Part shown: in pieces, positions 11,402 through 18,744 of the stretch
Position numbering within the stretch: position 1 is the stretch's first letter
How the letters are laid out: every line of letters begins with the position of its first letter
Source: Anaeromyxobacter sp.
GTDB lineage: Bacteria; Myxococcota; Myxococcia; Myxococcales; Anaeromyxobacteraceae
NCBI GenBank assembly: GCA_025360965.1
Contig: JANYBC010000104.1
Location: 1 to 34,963 of the forward strand
Direction: 5' to 3'
DNA length: 34,963 bases
The notes under the pieces: model-generated
Told to the model about the DNA's origin: nothing
Seen by the model: only the letters and a program-made list of their open reading frames with translations
The model's database searches: none
Program-made: the position numbers and the translations under genes

Positions 11402-12742
11402 TTACCTCAGCCGCTCGAGGACGTCCTCAGGGATGACCGGCGCCAGCCCGCCCCCGCCGAGGATGTTGACGATGGGCGAGGCCGCGGCGCGCACCACCGA
11501 GCCGCCCGGGCGCGACGGGCCCAGGCCGCAGTAGGTGGAGAGGTCGCGGTAGAGCTCGCCGCGGGTCTCCTCGTCGCCGGCGATGCGGGTGGCCGGCTTG
11601 CGCACTGCGAAGATCCGCTCCTGGGCCACGAAGCCGCCGCCGCGCAGGTCAGAGAGCGCCTCGTCGACGACCCGCTCCCAGGGCTCCTGCTCCAGCTCGG
11701 CGCCGAGCTGGACCGACTTGCCGCCATAGTCCCAGCTCCGCTTCAGCACGAAGCGGCGCCGCTCGGCCTTGACGGTCGGCACCAGCGCGGGCGTGAGCCT
11801 CCGGGTCCAGGGCAGCCGCGACGCCGCCGCCCGCTCGGCGGCGTCGAGCCCGGCCCGGGCCGCCAGCGCCTCGTCCTCGGCGCATTCGGAGAGCCGGGCG
11901 AAGAGCGCCTTGGCCTCCAGCAGCCCGTTGACCGGGTTGTAGAGCGGGTACCTGCCGGGGGCCAGCAGGGCCCGGGCGAAGGGGGCCTCACGCGGCACGT
12001 GGTGAGCCCAGACGTGGCGGTAGAGCAGGTCCCACTCCTCCGGCACGCACTCGGTGGGGAGCAGGTTCGCGACCAGATGCCCCTGCGCCCGGAAGTGGGC
12101 CTCGAGCCGGCGCAGCTCGCCGATCTGCGAGTCACCCGGCCGGGCCACGATGGCGATCGACGGCCGCGACCGGCTCCCGCCGCGGGCCCGGTAGGCCCCC
12201 ACCAGCGCCTCGCGCAGCCGCTCCATGTGGCTGCCGCAGGCCGCCACCAGCTCGCCGGCCTCCCGCGCGGTCCGGCCGCGAGCCCTGGCCGCCGCCCGCA
12301 GCCAGGCGTGGGCCGCGAGATCCGCGTAGGCCGGCATGGCCGGGATGGTGGCGTTGAGCTCGAGCGCCTGCGGCGCCCCGCCGCCCACCGGGATCAGGTA
12401 GTCGACCCGCGCCACCATCACCGGCAGCGGCGCCTCCTCGAAGAGCCGCCCCATGGCCTCGGCCTCCAGCCCGGAGAAGGGACCGACCAGCGCCTCCCGG
12501 TCGCGCTCATCGCCGCCCTGGAGCAGGGCCCGCGCCAGCTTCACGGCGCCGGAGAGGATCAGCTCCGCCTCGGCCGCCGCCGCCGCCAGCTCGGCGCGGC
12601 TGAAGACCTCCGGCTCGGCGAGCAACGGGATCGGCACCACCGTGCCGTCCGGCTTGCGGACCGTCATGCCGCCGTCCCAGGCCAGCCGCGCCGCGGCCCG
12701 GCCGACCTGCAGCAGCGCCTCGCCTTCAAAGATCGGCTCCAT
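11402..12742 (-). CDS. Putative circularly permuted ATP-grasp family protein
   Basis: I do not recognise a named member, but the 446-residue protein has ATP-grasp-like elements in the order seen in circularly permuted forms. QALELNATIPAMPAYADL (about 125-142) resembles the metal/phosphate-binding ELN segment. NPVNGLLEAKALFARLSE (269-286) comes before the nucleotide-binding part. FVLKRSWDYGGKSVQLG (331-347) resembles the ATP-binding lysine and glycine-rich loop, FVAQERI (371-377) the hinge strand, and GGSVVRAAASPIVNILGGGGLAPVI the tail. Such enzymes ligate a carboxylate to an amine, often in peptide or spermidine conjugates; the substrate is unknown here. No signal peptide. GGGGAG lies a few bases before ATG 12742. 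It diverges from the cobalamin adenosyltransferase operon. Confidence 0.65.
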   Translation of the reverse strand: MEPIFEGEALLQVGRAAARLAWDGGMTVRKPDGTVVPIPLLAEPEVFSRAELAAAAAEAELILSGAVKLARALLQGGDERDREALVGPFSGLEAEAMGRLFEEAPLPVMVARVDYLIPVGGGAPQALELNATIPAMPAYADLAAHAWLRAAARARGRTAREAGELVAACGSHMERLREALVGAYRARGGSRSRPSIAIVARPGDSQIGELRRLEAHFRAQGHLVANLLPTECVPEEWDLLYRHVWAHHVPREAPFARALLAPGRYPLYNPVNGLLEAKALFARLSECAEDEALAARAGLDAAERAAASRLPWTRRLTPALVPTVKAERRRFVLKRSWDYGGKSVQLGAELEQEPWERVVDEALSDLRGGGFVAQERIFAVRKPATRIAGDEETRGELYRDLSTYCGLGPSRPGGSVVRAAASPIVNILGGGGLAPVIPEDVLERLR

Positions 12743-12756
12743 CGCTCTCCCCGCTG

Positions 12757-12800
12757 CCCACCTGTCCCACGATCACGTCGCTGCGCCCACATGTCCCACG
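12757..12800. repeat. Pair of direct repeats in a divergent promoter region
   Basis: CCCACCTGTCCCACG (12757-12771) and CCCACATGTCCCACG (12786-12800) match at 14 of 15 positions, with starts 29 bp apart, close to three helical turns. They lie between the ATP-grasp-like gene and the adenosyltransferase operon, upstream of the putative -35 at 12810, so they could bind a regulator of either transcript. Confidence 0.5.
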
Positions 12801-12809
12801 GCCCCAGCG

Positions 12810-12838
12810 TTGCGGTGGCCCGGGCCCGGTGATAGGCA
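12810..12838 (+). promoter_or_regulatory. Putative sigma-70-type promoter of the adenosyltransferase operon
   Basis: TTGCGG (12810-12815), a 17-base spacer and TAGGCA (12833-12838) precede the ATG at 12847 by only 8 bases. No Shine-Dalgarno sequence is visible, so the transcript may be leaderless. Confidence 0.4.
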
Positions 12839-12846
12839 CGTCCTCG

Positions 12847-13407
12847 ATGAAGATCTACACGAAGAGCGGGGACGGTGGAGAGACCGGCCTGTTCGGCGGC
12901 GCCCGGGTCCGCAAGAGCGACCCCCGCGTCGAGGCCTACGGCGAGGTCGATGAGGCCAACGCCACCATCGGGGTGGCCCGGGCCGCGCTCACCGACGGCG
13001 AGCTGGACGCCGAGCTGGAGCGCGTCCAGTCGGAGCTCTTCACGATCGGCGCCGAGCTGGCCAGCCCGCACGGCGCCAGGGCCCGCGGCACGCTCCCGGC
13101 CATCGATCCGGGCTGGGCCACGCGGCTCGAGCAGGCCATGGACCGATGGGACGCCACCCTCCCCGAGCTGCGGGCCTTCGTTCTGCCGGGCGGCACGCCG
13201 GGGGCCGCCGCCCTCCAGCTGGCCCGCTGCGTCTGCCGCCGCGCCGAGCGGCAGGTGGTCTCGCTGGCGGCGCAGGCCGAGGTCGACCCGAACGCGCTGG
13301 TCTATCTGAACCGGCTCTCCGACCTGCTCTTCGTGGCGGCCAGGATCGCCAACCTGCGCGCCGGCCGGGCCGAGACCAACTGGGATCCGAAGGGCGCGGG
13401 AAGGTAG
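12847..13407 (+). CDS. Cob(I)alamin adenosyltransferase, PduO type
   Basis: The 186-residue product belongs to the PduO-type ATP:cob(I)alamin adenosyltransferases, trimeric cytosolic enzymes that make coenzyme B12. It opens with the ATP-binding signature MKIYTKSGDGGETGLFGG. It also has RVEAYGEVDEANATIG, AFVLPGGTPGAAALQLARCVCRRAERQVV and the C-terminal VYLNRLSDLLFVAARIAN, all typical of the family. Length is normal. The start is ATG 12847; another ATG 18 bases upstream would add MIGTSS but would overlap the likely -10 element. The SDR gene begins 2 bases after the stop, so they share a transcript. No cobalamin riboswitch fold was found in the short upstream region. Confidence 0.93.
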   Translation: MKIYTKSGDGGETGLFGGARVRKSDPRVEAYGEVDEANATIGVARAALTDGELDAELERVQSELFTIGAELASPHGARARGTLPAIDPGWATRLEQAMDRWDATLPELRAFVLPGGTPGAAALQLARCVCRRAERQVVSLAAQAEVDPNALVYLNRLSDLLFVAARIANLRAGRAETNWDPKGAGR

Positions 13408-13409
13408 CC

Positions 13410-14120
13410 ATGGCCGCCCCCCGTCGAGTCGCGCTGGTGACCGGGGCCGGCGTGCGCGTCGGCGAGGCGATCGCCCGCCACCTGGCCCGGCACGGCTACA
13501 CGGTGGCGGCGCACTACCACTCCCACCGGCCGCGCGGCTTCGCGGCGGCCCTGCAGGCCGACCTGGCCGAGCCGGGCGGGCCGGACGCGCTGGCCGCCGC
13601 CTTCCGCGCCCGCTTCACCCGGCTCGACCTGCTCGTCAACTCGGCCGCCGGCTTCGAGCCCCGCTCCCTCGAGGAGACCGACGCCGCGGCCTTCGACGCC
13701 CAGCTCGATCTCAACGCCCGGGCCCCGCTGCTGCTCACCCGGGCGCTGCTGCCGCTCTTGCGCCGCGCCCGCGGCAGCGTCGTCAACATCGCTGACGTGG
13801 GCGGAGGGCTGGTGGCCTGGCGCGGCTACGCCGCATACTGCGCCGGGAAGGCGGCGCTGGCCCGGCTCACCGAGTGCCTTGCGCTGGAGCTGGCGCCGCG
13901 GGTGCGGGTCAACGCGGTGGCGCCGGGGACGGTGCTCTGGCCCACCTCCACGTCGGTGGCCCAGCGCCGCTCGCTGGCGGCCCGCATCCCGCTGGGACGG
14001 GCCGGGCGGCCGCTCGACGTGGCCGAGGCGGTCTTCTACCTGGCCGAGGCCCCCTACCTCACCGGCGTGCTGCTGCCGGTCGACGGCGGGCGGCGCCTCA
14101 ACGGGAGGACCGGTGGGTGA
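13410..14120 (+). CDS. SDR-family oxidoreductase, pteridine-reductase-like
   Basis: A 236-residue short-chain dehydrogenase/reductase. The NAD(P)-binding motif is TGAGVRVGEAIA (about 11-22), NSAAG is at 77-81, and the active-site pair is Y143 and K147 in YAAYCAGKAAL. The usual catalytic serine position is occupied by aspartate (NIADVGG, D129), as in pteridine reductase PTR1 and FolM-like enzymes. The N-terminal strand TVAAHYHSHR also resembles PTR1. I infer an NADPH-dependent dihydropterin or dihydromonapterin reductase, though related SDRs act on other carbonyls. It starts 2 bases after the adenosyltransferase stop, and its own stop overlaps the start of the EAL gene by 8 bases, so the three genes are very likely co-translated. 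Confidence 0.85.
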   Translation: MAAPRRVALVTGAGVRVGEAIARHLARHGYTVAAHYHSHRPRGFAAALQADLAEPGGPDALAAAFRARFTRLDLLVNSAAGFEPRSLEETDAAAFDAQLDLNARAPLLLTRALLPLLRRARGSVVNIADVGGGLVAWRGYAAYCAGKAALARLTECLALELAPRVRVNAVAPGTVLWPTSTSVAQRRSLAARIPLGRAGRPLDVAEAVFYLAEAPYLTGVLLPVDGGRRLNGRTGG

Positions 14121-14898
14121 GCGCGCCTCCGCCGCCCCGCCCGACTCGGCCGAGCGCGAACCGCTCGAGGGGGCCCGCGCCATCCTGGCCGGCGGGCTCA
14201 TCTGGTCGGTCTACGAGCCGTTCATCGAGCTCGCCACCGGCCGGGTCAAGGGCTACGAGGCGCTGGCCCGCTTCGTGCGGCCCGACGGCGTACCGGTCTC
14301 GCCCGGCACGCTCTTCGGGCTGCTCCACGCCGACCCGGCCCTGCTCTTCGCGGTAGAGCTGGCGGTCAAACATCACCAGCTGGCGCACGCCCCGCCGGCG
14401 GGCGAGCTCTTCGTCAACCTCGACCCCGACAGCTGGGCCGCGGGGGGCGAGCGCCCGGAAAACCAGCTCCTCGACCTGCTGGCCGGCTTCTCCCGCCCGC
14501 TGGTGGTCGAGATGATCGAGAACCTCGACGTCAGCGATGCGCTGCTCTCGCGCGGCATGATGGCGGCGGTCCGGGCGCGGGGACTGCGGGTGGCCCTCGA
14601 CGACGTGGGGGCGGCCAACAGCCTCATCAGCTTCGAGTCGCTCGACGAGGCCGACGTGCTCAAGTTCGACCGGGCGCTGCTGCGGGCCCTGGGGCGGCCG
14701 CGGCGGCGGGCGGTGATCCAGGCTCTGGCCCGGATGGCGCGCCAGACCGGCGGCCTGACCATCCTGGAAGGGGTGGAAACGGCCGCTGACCTGGTGCTGG
14801 CCAGGGAGCTTGGGGTCGACTGGGTGCAGGGCTGGTACTTCGACGAGCTGATCGTCCGGTCGCCCCGACCGGCCCTGCTCACCGACCTGCGCCCCTGA
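14113..14898 (+). CDS. Stand-alone EAL-domain c-di-GMP phosphodiesterase
   Basis: The 261-residue protein is an EAL domain with a short N-terminal tail and no sensor domain. Conserved catalytic elements are present: ExLxR in YEALARF (E49), N102 in FVNLDP, E133 in VVEMIEN, D163-D164 in LDDVG, K184 in LKFDR, E219 in LEGVET and Q239 in VQGWYF. DDFG is replaced by DDVG, a mild change. I infer an active enzyme that hydrolyses c-di-GMP to pGpG. The start is GTG 14113, inside the end of the SDR gene with 8 bases of overlap. About 3 kb away on the other strand is a diguanylate cyclase, so both arms of c-di-GMP turnover lie close together. Confidence 0.9.
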   Translation: MGERASAAPPDSAEREPLEGARAILAGGLIWSVYEPFIELATGRVKGYEALARFVRPDGVPVSPGTLFGLLHADPALLFAVELAVKHHQLAHAPPAGELFVNLDPDSWAAGGERPENQLLDLLAGFSRPLVVEMIENLDVSDALLSRGMMAAVRARGLRVALDDVGAANSLISFESLDEADVLKFDRALLRALGRPRRRAVIQALARMARQTGGLTILEGVETAADLVLARELGVDWVQGWYFDELIVRSPRPALLTDLRP

Positions 14899-14976
14899 CG
14901 TCGTCCCAGGCCGGGTCCCTGGTTGCGGCCGACCCGCCCCCCGGATCCCCGCCCGAGGGGACCCCTGCCGGTTCCG

Positions 14977-15005
14977 TTGAAGCGCCATTTGGCCCCTGTT
15001 AGACT
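14977..15005 (+). promoter_or_regulatory. Putative sigma-70-type promoter of erpA
   Basis: TTGAAG (14977-14982), a 17-base spacer and TAGACT (15000-15005) precede the erpA ATG by 49 bases. The gap after the EAL stop (14899-15054) also has a weak hairpin near 14942-14964 without a T-tract. Confidence 0.5.
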
Positions 15006-15054
15006 TGGTACGTTCATTCAAGTCCGGGGCTGCCCGGAAGGAAGCGGTAGGCAC

Positions 15055-15432
15055 ATGGAAGCGACGACGGTGGCAGTTCCGAAGGCGGCCGACCTCGGCA
15101 TGGAGAACCTCATCAATCTCACGGAGAAGGCCGTGGAGATGGTGAAGGACGCGATGCAGCGCGAGGGGCTGGCCGGCTACGGCATCCGCATCGGCGTGAT
15201 GGGCGGCGGCTGCTCGGGCTTCCAGTACTCGATGGACTTCGAGAACGCGCCCAAGGACGGCGACATCACCGTCGAGCAGGACGGCCTCAAGCTCTTCGTC
15301 GACGCCATGAGCTCGATGTACCTGCAGGGCGTGACGGTCGACTACGTGGTCGGGCTGCAGGGCGCCGGGTTCAAGTTCGTCAACCCGAACGCCAAGAGCA
15401 CCTGCGGCTGCGGGTCCTCCTTCCAGGCCTGA
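15055..15432 (+). CDS. erpA: Iron-sulfur cluster carrier, ErpA/IscA (HesB) family
   Basis: A-type Fe-S carrier of 125 residues. The three cluster-ligating cysteines of the family are in place: C53 in MGGGCSGFQY, and C117 and C119 in STCGCGSSF. The body, including VDAMSSMYLQGVTVDYV, matches HesB/IscA proteins. It should receive Fe-S clusters from a scaffold and pass them to apoproteins in the cytoplasm. An N-terminal extension of about 20 residues precedes the domain. Start ATG 15055 follows GGAAG and GGTAGG. There are no isc or suf genes beside it, which favours a stand-alone carrier such as ErpA; the exact symbol is an inference. A terminator follows, so it is monocistronic. Confidence 0.9.
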   Translation: MEATTVAVPKAADLGMENLINLTEKAVEMVKDAMQREGLAGYGIRIGVMGGGCSGFQYSMDFENAPKDGDITVEQDGLKLFVDAMSSMYLQGVTVDYVVGLQGAGFKFVNPNAKSTCGCGSSFQA

Positions 15433-15456
15433 CCCGCGGCGGCGCCGGCGACCGAT

Positions 15457-15493
15457 GGGCCGGTGGGGCATCCCCGCCGGCCCGTGGTATTTT
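15457..15493 (+). terminator. Rho-independent terminator of erpA
   Basis: GGGCCGGTGGGG (15457-15468), loop CAT, and CCCCGCCGGCCC (15472-15483) form a 12-bp stem with one wobble pair, followed by GTGGTATTTT. It starts 25 bases after the erpA stop, and the T-run ends 20 bases before the next gene. Confidence 0.75.
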
Positions 15494-15513
15494 CTCGGCT
15501 GGAGCCACCCCTC

Positions 15514-16170
15514 ATGCTCATCGTTCGCAGCGTCGTGGTCGGTCCGTTCACGATGAACGCCTACCTGGCCGCCTGCTCCGAGACCGGCGAGGCCATCCTC
15601 ATCGACCCTGGCGCCGAGCTGCCGCGGGTGCTGGCGCTGCGAGAGCCCGAGGGGTTCGCCGTGAAGCGGATCCTGCTCACCCACGGCCACGTCGACCACG
15701 CCTCCGGGGCCGCCGAGGCCCGCGAGGTGACCGGCGCGCCGATCTCGATCCACGCCGGCGACCTCCCCTGGCTGGAGGTGCTGCCGCGCCAGGCGGCCAT
15801 GTTCGGCCTCGAGCAGGCCCGCCCGCTCACCCCCGACGCCCTGCTGGTCGACGGCGAGGCGGTGCAGGTCGGGAAGCAGTCGGCCACCGTGCTCCACACC
15901 CCGGGCCACTGCCAGGGGTCGATCAGCCTCTACTTCAAGGAGGCCGGGCTGGTCTTCACCGGCGACACCCTCTTCGAGGGATCGGTGGGGCGCACCGATC
16001 TGCCGGGCGGCGACTTCGACCAGCTGGCCGAGTCGATCGTGAAGCGGCTCTTCACGCTCGGTGACGACGTCCGCTTCCTGCCCGGGCACGGGCCGGGCGG
16101 GACCATCGGCCAGGAGCGGCTGCAGAACCCCTTCGTGGGGACGCGGGCCAGGCCTGGGCGGTTCGTGTAG
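15514..16170 (+). CDS. MBL-fold metallo-hydrolase (glyoxalase II-like)
   Basis: A 218-residue metallo-beta-lactamase-fold hydrolase close to the short glyoxalase-II-like group. The metal-binding signature THGHVDH gives H57, H59, D61 and H62. H132 (TPGHCQGS), D151 (FTGDTLF) and H192 (LPGHGP) complete a binuclear site. The segment GSVGRTDLPGGD is typical of this group. Members hydrolyse thioesters such as S-lactoylglutathione or act on other substrates, so the exact reaction is uncertain; the C-terminal glutathione-binding domain of classic GloB is absent. Start ATG 15514 is preceded by GGAG at 10 bases. It lies after the erpA terminator and converges on fabI. Confidence 0.88.
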   Translation: MLIVRSVVVGPFTMNAYLAACSETGEAILIDPGAELPRVLALREPEGFAVKRILLTHGHVDHASGAAEAREVTGAPISIHAGDLPWLEVLPRQAAMFGLEQARPLTPDALLVDGEAVQVGKQSATVLHTPGHCQGSISLYFKEAGLVFTGDTLFEGSVGRTDLPGGDFDQLAESIVKRLFTLGDDVRFLPGHGPGGTIGQERLQNPFVGTRARPGRFV

Positions 16171-16208
16171 GCGGGCAGCGGCACCGAGCGGAGGCGCCGG
16201 CCAGGCCA

Positions 16209-17030
16209 CTACCTCATCGACACCACGCCCATGATGTTCTGGCCGGAGTCGACGTGGAGCACCTCGCCGGTGACGTTCTTGGCGAGGTCGGAGCAGAGGT
16301 AGAGGGCAGCCCGGGCCACGTCCTCGTGGCCGATGTTGCGCCGCAGCGGCGTCTTCTCGGCGTTCTCGCCGAGCATGGTCCGCATCCCCTTGATGCCGGC
16401 GGCGGCCAGGGTCTTGAGCGGCCCGGCGCTGATGGCGTTGACGCGGATGTTGTCGGGGCCGAGGTCCTCGGCCAGGTAGCGCATCGAGGCCTCGAGCGCC
16501 GCCTTGGCCACGCCGGCCACGTTGTAGTTCGGCACCACCTTCTCCCCGCCGATGTAGCTCAGGCAGGCGACGCTGCCGCCCTTCGACATGAGGGGGCGGG
16601 CGGCGCGGGTCAGGCCGATGAGCGAGTAGGCCGAGACGTCGAGGCTGATGCGGAAGGCCTCGCGCGTCGTCACCTCGGTGAAGCGGCCGTCGAGCGCTTC
16701 GCGCGGCGTGTAGGCGATCGAGTGGATGAGGATGTCGAAGCTCTCCCACTTCTTCTTGAGCTGGGCGAAGGCGTTGTCGATCGAGGCGTCGCTGGCGACG
16801 TCGCAGTCGAGGATGGCGGCCGGCTCGAGCTGCTCCACCACCGGGATGACCCGCTTGCCCATGGCCTCGCCCGGGTAGGTGAAGGCCAGCTCGGCCCCCT
16901 CGGCGTGGAAGGCCTCGGCGATGGCCCAGGCGATGGAGCGATCATTGGCCACGCCGGCGATGAGCGCGCGCTTGCCCTTGAGGAGGCCACCGAGCGGCTG
17001 GTGGGGGTAGGTCGGGGTGTAGCTGCTCAT
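16209..17030 (-). CDS. fabI: Enoyl-[acyl-carrier-protein] reductase (NADH), FabI
   Basis: FabI carries out the last reduction of each fatty-acid elongation cycle. The 273-residue protein has the FabI-type nucleotide-binding loop GVANDRSIAWAIAEA (about 26-40) and the SIAYTPREALDGRF segment. The catalytic tyrosines Y159 and Y169 are ten residues apart, followed by K176 (Y-x6-K), and the substrate-loop region ISAGPLKTLAAAGI is present. These separate FabI from ordinary SDRs. Start ATG 17030 overlaps the stop of the upstream TPR gene within ATGA, so translation is probably coupled. It converges on the MBL-fold hydrolase gene. Confidence 0.96.
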   Translation of the reverse strand: MSSYTPTYPHQPLGGLLKGKRALIAGVANDRSIAWAIAEAFHAEGAELAFTYPGEAMGKRVIPVVEQLEPAAILDCDVASDASIDNAFAQLKKKWESFDILIHSIAYTPREALDGRFTEVTTREAFRISLDVSAYSLIGLTRAARPLMSKGGSVACLSYIGGEKVVPNYNVAGVAKAALEASMRYLAEDLGPDNIRVNAISAGPLKTLAAAGIKGMRTMLGENAEKTPLRRNIGHEDVARAALYLCSDLAKNVTGEVLHVDSGQNIMGVVSMR

Positions 17031-17395
17031 GGTGCTCCTGGCGCTGCGTGTTCGGGTGAGCGCGAGCGAAGGGCCTCGAGGGCCTCCTCCAGCTCGCCGC
17101 GTGCGTGGGGATCCGGCTTGCGGGTGGCCGCGGCCATGCCGTCCCGGTAGGCGGTGGCCGCCTCGCCGTCCCGTCCGGCCGCCTCGAGCGTCTGGCCGAG
17201 CATCAGCCAGGTCGGGATGTAGTCCGGGGATCGGGAGGCCAGCTCGGTGAAGGCGAGCACGGCCTCGGCGTGCCGCCCCATGCACCTGAGGTGCATGGCC
17301 AGCGCATACCGGGTGAAGGGATCGTCGGGCCTGGCCAGCACGAACTTCTGGAAGGCCTCGAGCCGCTGCTCGGGGGTCATCGGACCGGATTTCAT
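17027..17395 (-). CDS. Tetratricopeptide-repeat protein
   Basis: A 122-residue soluble protein with about two to three TPR units. One is TRYALAMHLRCMGRHAEAVLAFTELASRSPDY (about 28-59); the next is IPTWLMLGQTLEAAGRDGEAATAYRDGMAAA (about 60-90). The rest is an acidic C-terminal helix. TPRs mediate protein contacts; the partner is unknown. Its stop overlaps the fabI start (ATGA), so it is the first gene of a two-gene operon. The start codon ATG 17395 lies inside a short inverted repeat, TTCAT-AC-ATGAA (17391-17402), that could serve as an operator. The divergent mobA start is 50 bases away. Confidence 0.85.
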   Translation of the reverse strand: MKSGPMTPEQRLEAFQKFVLARPDDPFTRYALAMHLRCMGRHAEAVLAFTELASRSPDYIPTWLMLGQTLEAAGRDGEAATAYRDGMAAATRKPDPHARGELEEALEALRSRSPEHAAPGAP

Positions 17396-17410
17396 ACATG
17401 AATCGGCCGC

Positions 17411-17438
17411 TTGGGTCTACGACGCGGGGTGGTAGGCT
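17411..17438 (+). promoter_or_regulatory. Putative promoter of mobA
   Basis: TTGGGT (17411-17416), a 16-base spacer and TAGGCT (17433-17438) lie 7 bases before the GTG start. There is no Shine-Dalgarno sequence, so the message is probably leaderless. The -35 match is weak. Confidence 0.4.
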
Positions 17439-17445
17439 CGCCTCC

Positions 17446-18072
17446 GTGAAGGTTCCCTACCCGGAGATCACCGGGGCGCTGATCGCCGGCGGCCGCGCCT
17501 CGCGGATGGGCGGCGCCGCCAAGGGGCTGCTCTCGCTCGACGGCCAGCCCCTGCTGTCCCGTTCGCTCGATCTCTTCGGGCGGCTCTTCGGGGCCGCCCT
17601 GCTGGTGGTCAACGATCCGGAGCCATACCGGCGCTTTGAGGTTGCGCAGGTGGGCGATCGGATCCGGAACCGGGGCGCCCCGGGCGGCCTCCACGCCGCG
17701 CTCTCGGCCTCCGCCACGCCGTGGGTCTTCGCCGCCGCCGGCGACATGCCCTTCCTCTCCGCCGCAGGGATCGCCCTGCTCGCCTCGCGCCGAGGTGCGG
17801 CGCTGGCGGTGGTCCCGCGCTGGGGCGGACGGCTCGAGCCGCTCCATGCGCTCTGGTCGCGGGAGGCCCTCCCGATCCTGGAGCGGGCCCTGGCCGAGGG
17901 CCACCTCTCGATGCAGCGACTGGCGGCCCTGGTCGGGGCGGTGGTCGTCGAGGACGAAGCCTGGGCGCAGGTTGATCCGGAGGGGCGGGCCTTCCTCAAC
18001 GCCAATACCGAGGAGGAGGCGGCGCGGCTGGGGCTCACGAGGTCGCCGGCGTCGCACGTGGCAGACCGGTGA
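17446..18072 (+). CDS. mobA: Molybdenum cofactor guanylyltransferase-like protein MobA
   Basis: A 208-residue nucleotidyltransferase with the MobA signature LIAGGRASRMGGAAKGLL (about 12-29), which binds GTP, and the metal-site segment FAAAGDMPFLS. MobA joins GMP to molybdopterin to form the guanine dinucleotide cofactor used by DMSO-reductase-family enzymes. The C-terminal FLNANTEEE is also typical (NvNTPeD-like). Start GTG 17446 is chosen because an upstream ATG at 17398 would add 16 atypical residues and overlap the promoter. A DsbA-like gene starts 21 bases downstream and probably shares the transcript. No other molybdenum-cofactor genes are in the window. Confidence 0.85.
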   Translation: MKVPYPEITGALIAGGRASRMGGAAKGLLSLDGQPLLSRSLDLFGRLFGAALLVVNDPEPYRRFEVAQVGDRIRNRGAPGGLHAALSASATPWVFAAAGDMPFLSAAGIALLASRRGAALAVVPRWGGRLEPLHALWSREALPILERALAEGHLSMQRLAALVGAVVVEDEAWAQVDPEGRAFLNANTEEEAARLGLTRSPASHVADR

Positions 18073-18093
18073 ACGGACCATTACAAGAGGGGC

Positions 18094-18708
18094 ATGCCGT
18101 TGAAGGTGACCCTCTACTCCGACATCGTCTGCCCCTTCTGCTACATCGCCGAGGTGAGCAGCCTGCGCCGGCTCCAGGAGGAGTTCGACATCGAGTTCGA
18201 CTGGCGCGGCTTCGAGCTCCACCCCGACACCCCTCCGGGAGGTCGGCGGCTCGACGAGGTCTTCGGATCCGAGCGGACCGCCGCGATGCGCGACTACCTG
18301 GCCCGCTTCGCGGCCGACTTCGGCGTCACCGGCATGACCATCCGGGACGTGATGCCGAGCACGCGCCGGGCCCTCGCCGTGGCCGAGTTCGCCCGCGACC
18401 AGGGGAAGCTCCACCTCTTCCGCACCGCGGCCATGGAGGCGGCCTGGCGCCACGGTCAGGACGTCGAGGACCCGGAGGTGCTGGCCCTCTGCGCCCGCGC
18501 CGCGGGGCTCGACCCGGTCGCGGCGGTGGAGGCCTTCGACGAGCCGAAGTACCTGGCCCGCGTCATGACCATGGGGGCCGAGGCCCGGCGCACCGGCGTC
18601 ACCGGCATCCCGACCATGCTGGTGGGGAGCCGGCGGGTGGTCGGGTGCCAGCCCTACGAGGTGCTGGCGGCGGCGGCCGTGGCCGAAGGCGCGACGCGGC
18701 GGATGTAG
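18094..18708 (+). CDS. DsbA-family (FrnE-like) thiol oxidoreductase
   Basis: The 204-residue product has a thioredoxin fold with a helical insertion, as in the FrnE/2-hydroxychromene-2-carboxylate isomerase branch of the DsbA family. The active site is CPFC (C13-C16) in YSDIVCPFCY, and the cis-proline loop is TGIPTML near the C-terminus. There is no signal peptide, so it is cytoplasmic, unlike periplasmic DsbA. Such proteins reduce or isomerise disulfides; the substrate is unknown. GAGGGG lies 2 bases before ATG 18094. It follows mobA by 21 bases and converges on the helicase gene. Confidence 0.88.
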   Translation: MPLKVTLYSDIVCPFCYIAEVSSLRRLQEEFDIEFDWRGFELHPDTPPGGRRLDEVFGSERTAAMRDYLARFAADFGVTGMTIRDVMPSTRRALAVAEFARDQGKLHLFRTAAMEAAWRHGQDVEDPEVLALCARAAGLDPVAAVEAFDEPKYLARVMTMGAEARRTGVTGIPTMLVGSRRVVGCQPYEVLAAAAVAEGATRRM

Positions 18709-18710
18709 GG

Positions 18711-18734
18711 CCGGGGGCGAGCGGTCGAGCCCGG
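18711..18734. terminator. Weak hairpin between convergent DsbA-like and helicase genes
   Basis: CCGGG and CCCGG arms (18711-18715 and 18730-18734) lie in the 36-base gap between two convergent stop codons. The stem is short and there is no T-tract, so a terminator role rests mainly on position. Confidence 0.25.
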
Positions 18735-18744
18735 TGGAGCGCCC

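Noticed and set aside
15015-15055. SRP-RNA-like GGAAG motif before erpA
   Set aside because: The GGAAGGAAGCGG stretch lacks the paired loop structure of 4.5S RNA and is better explained as a ribosome binding region.
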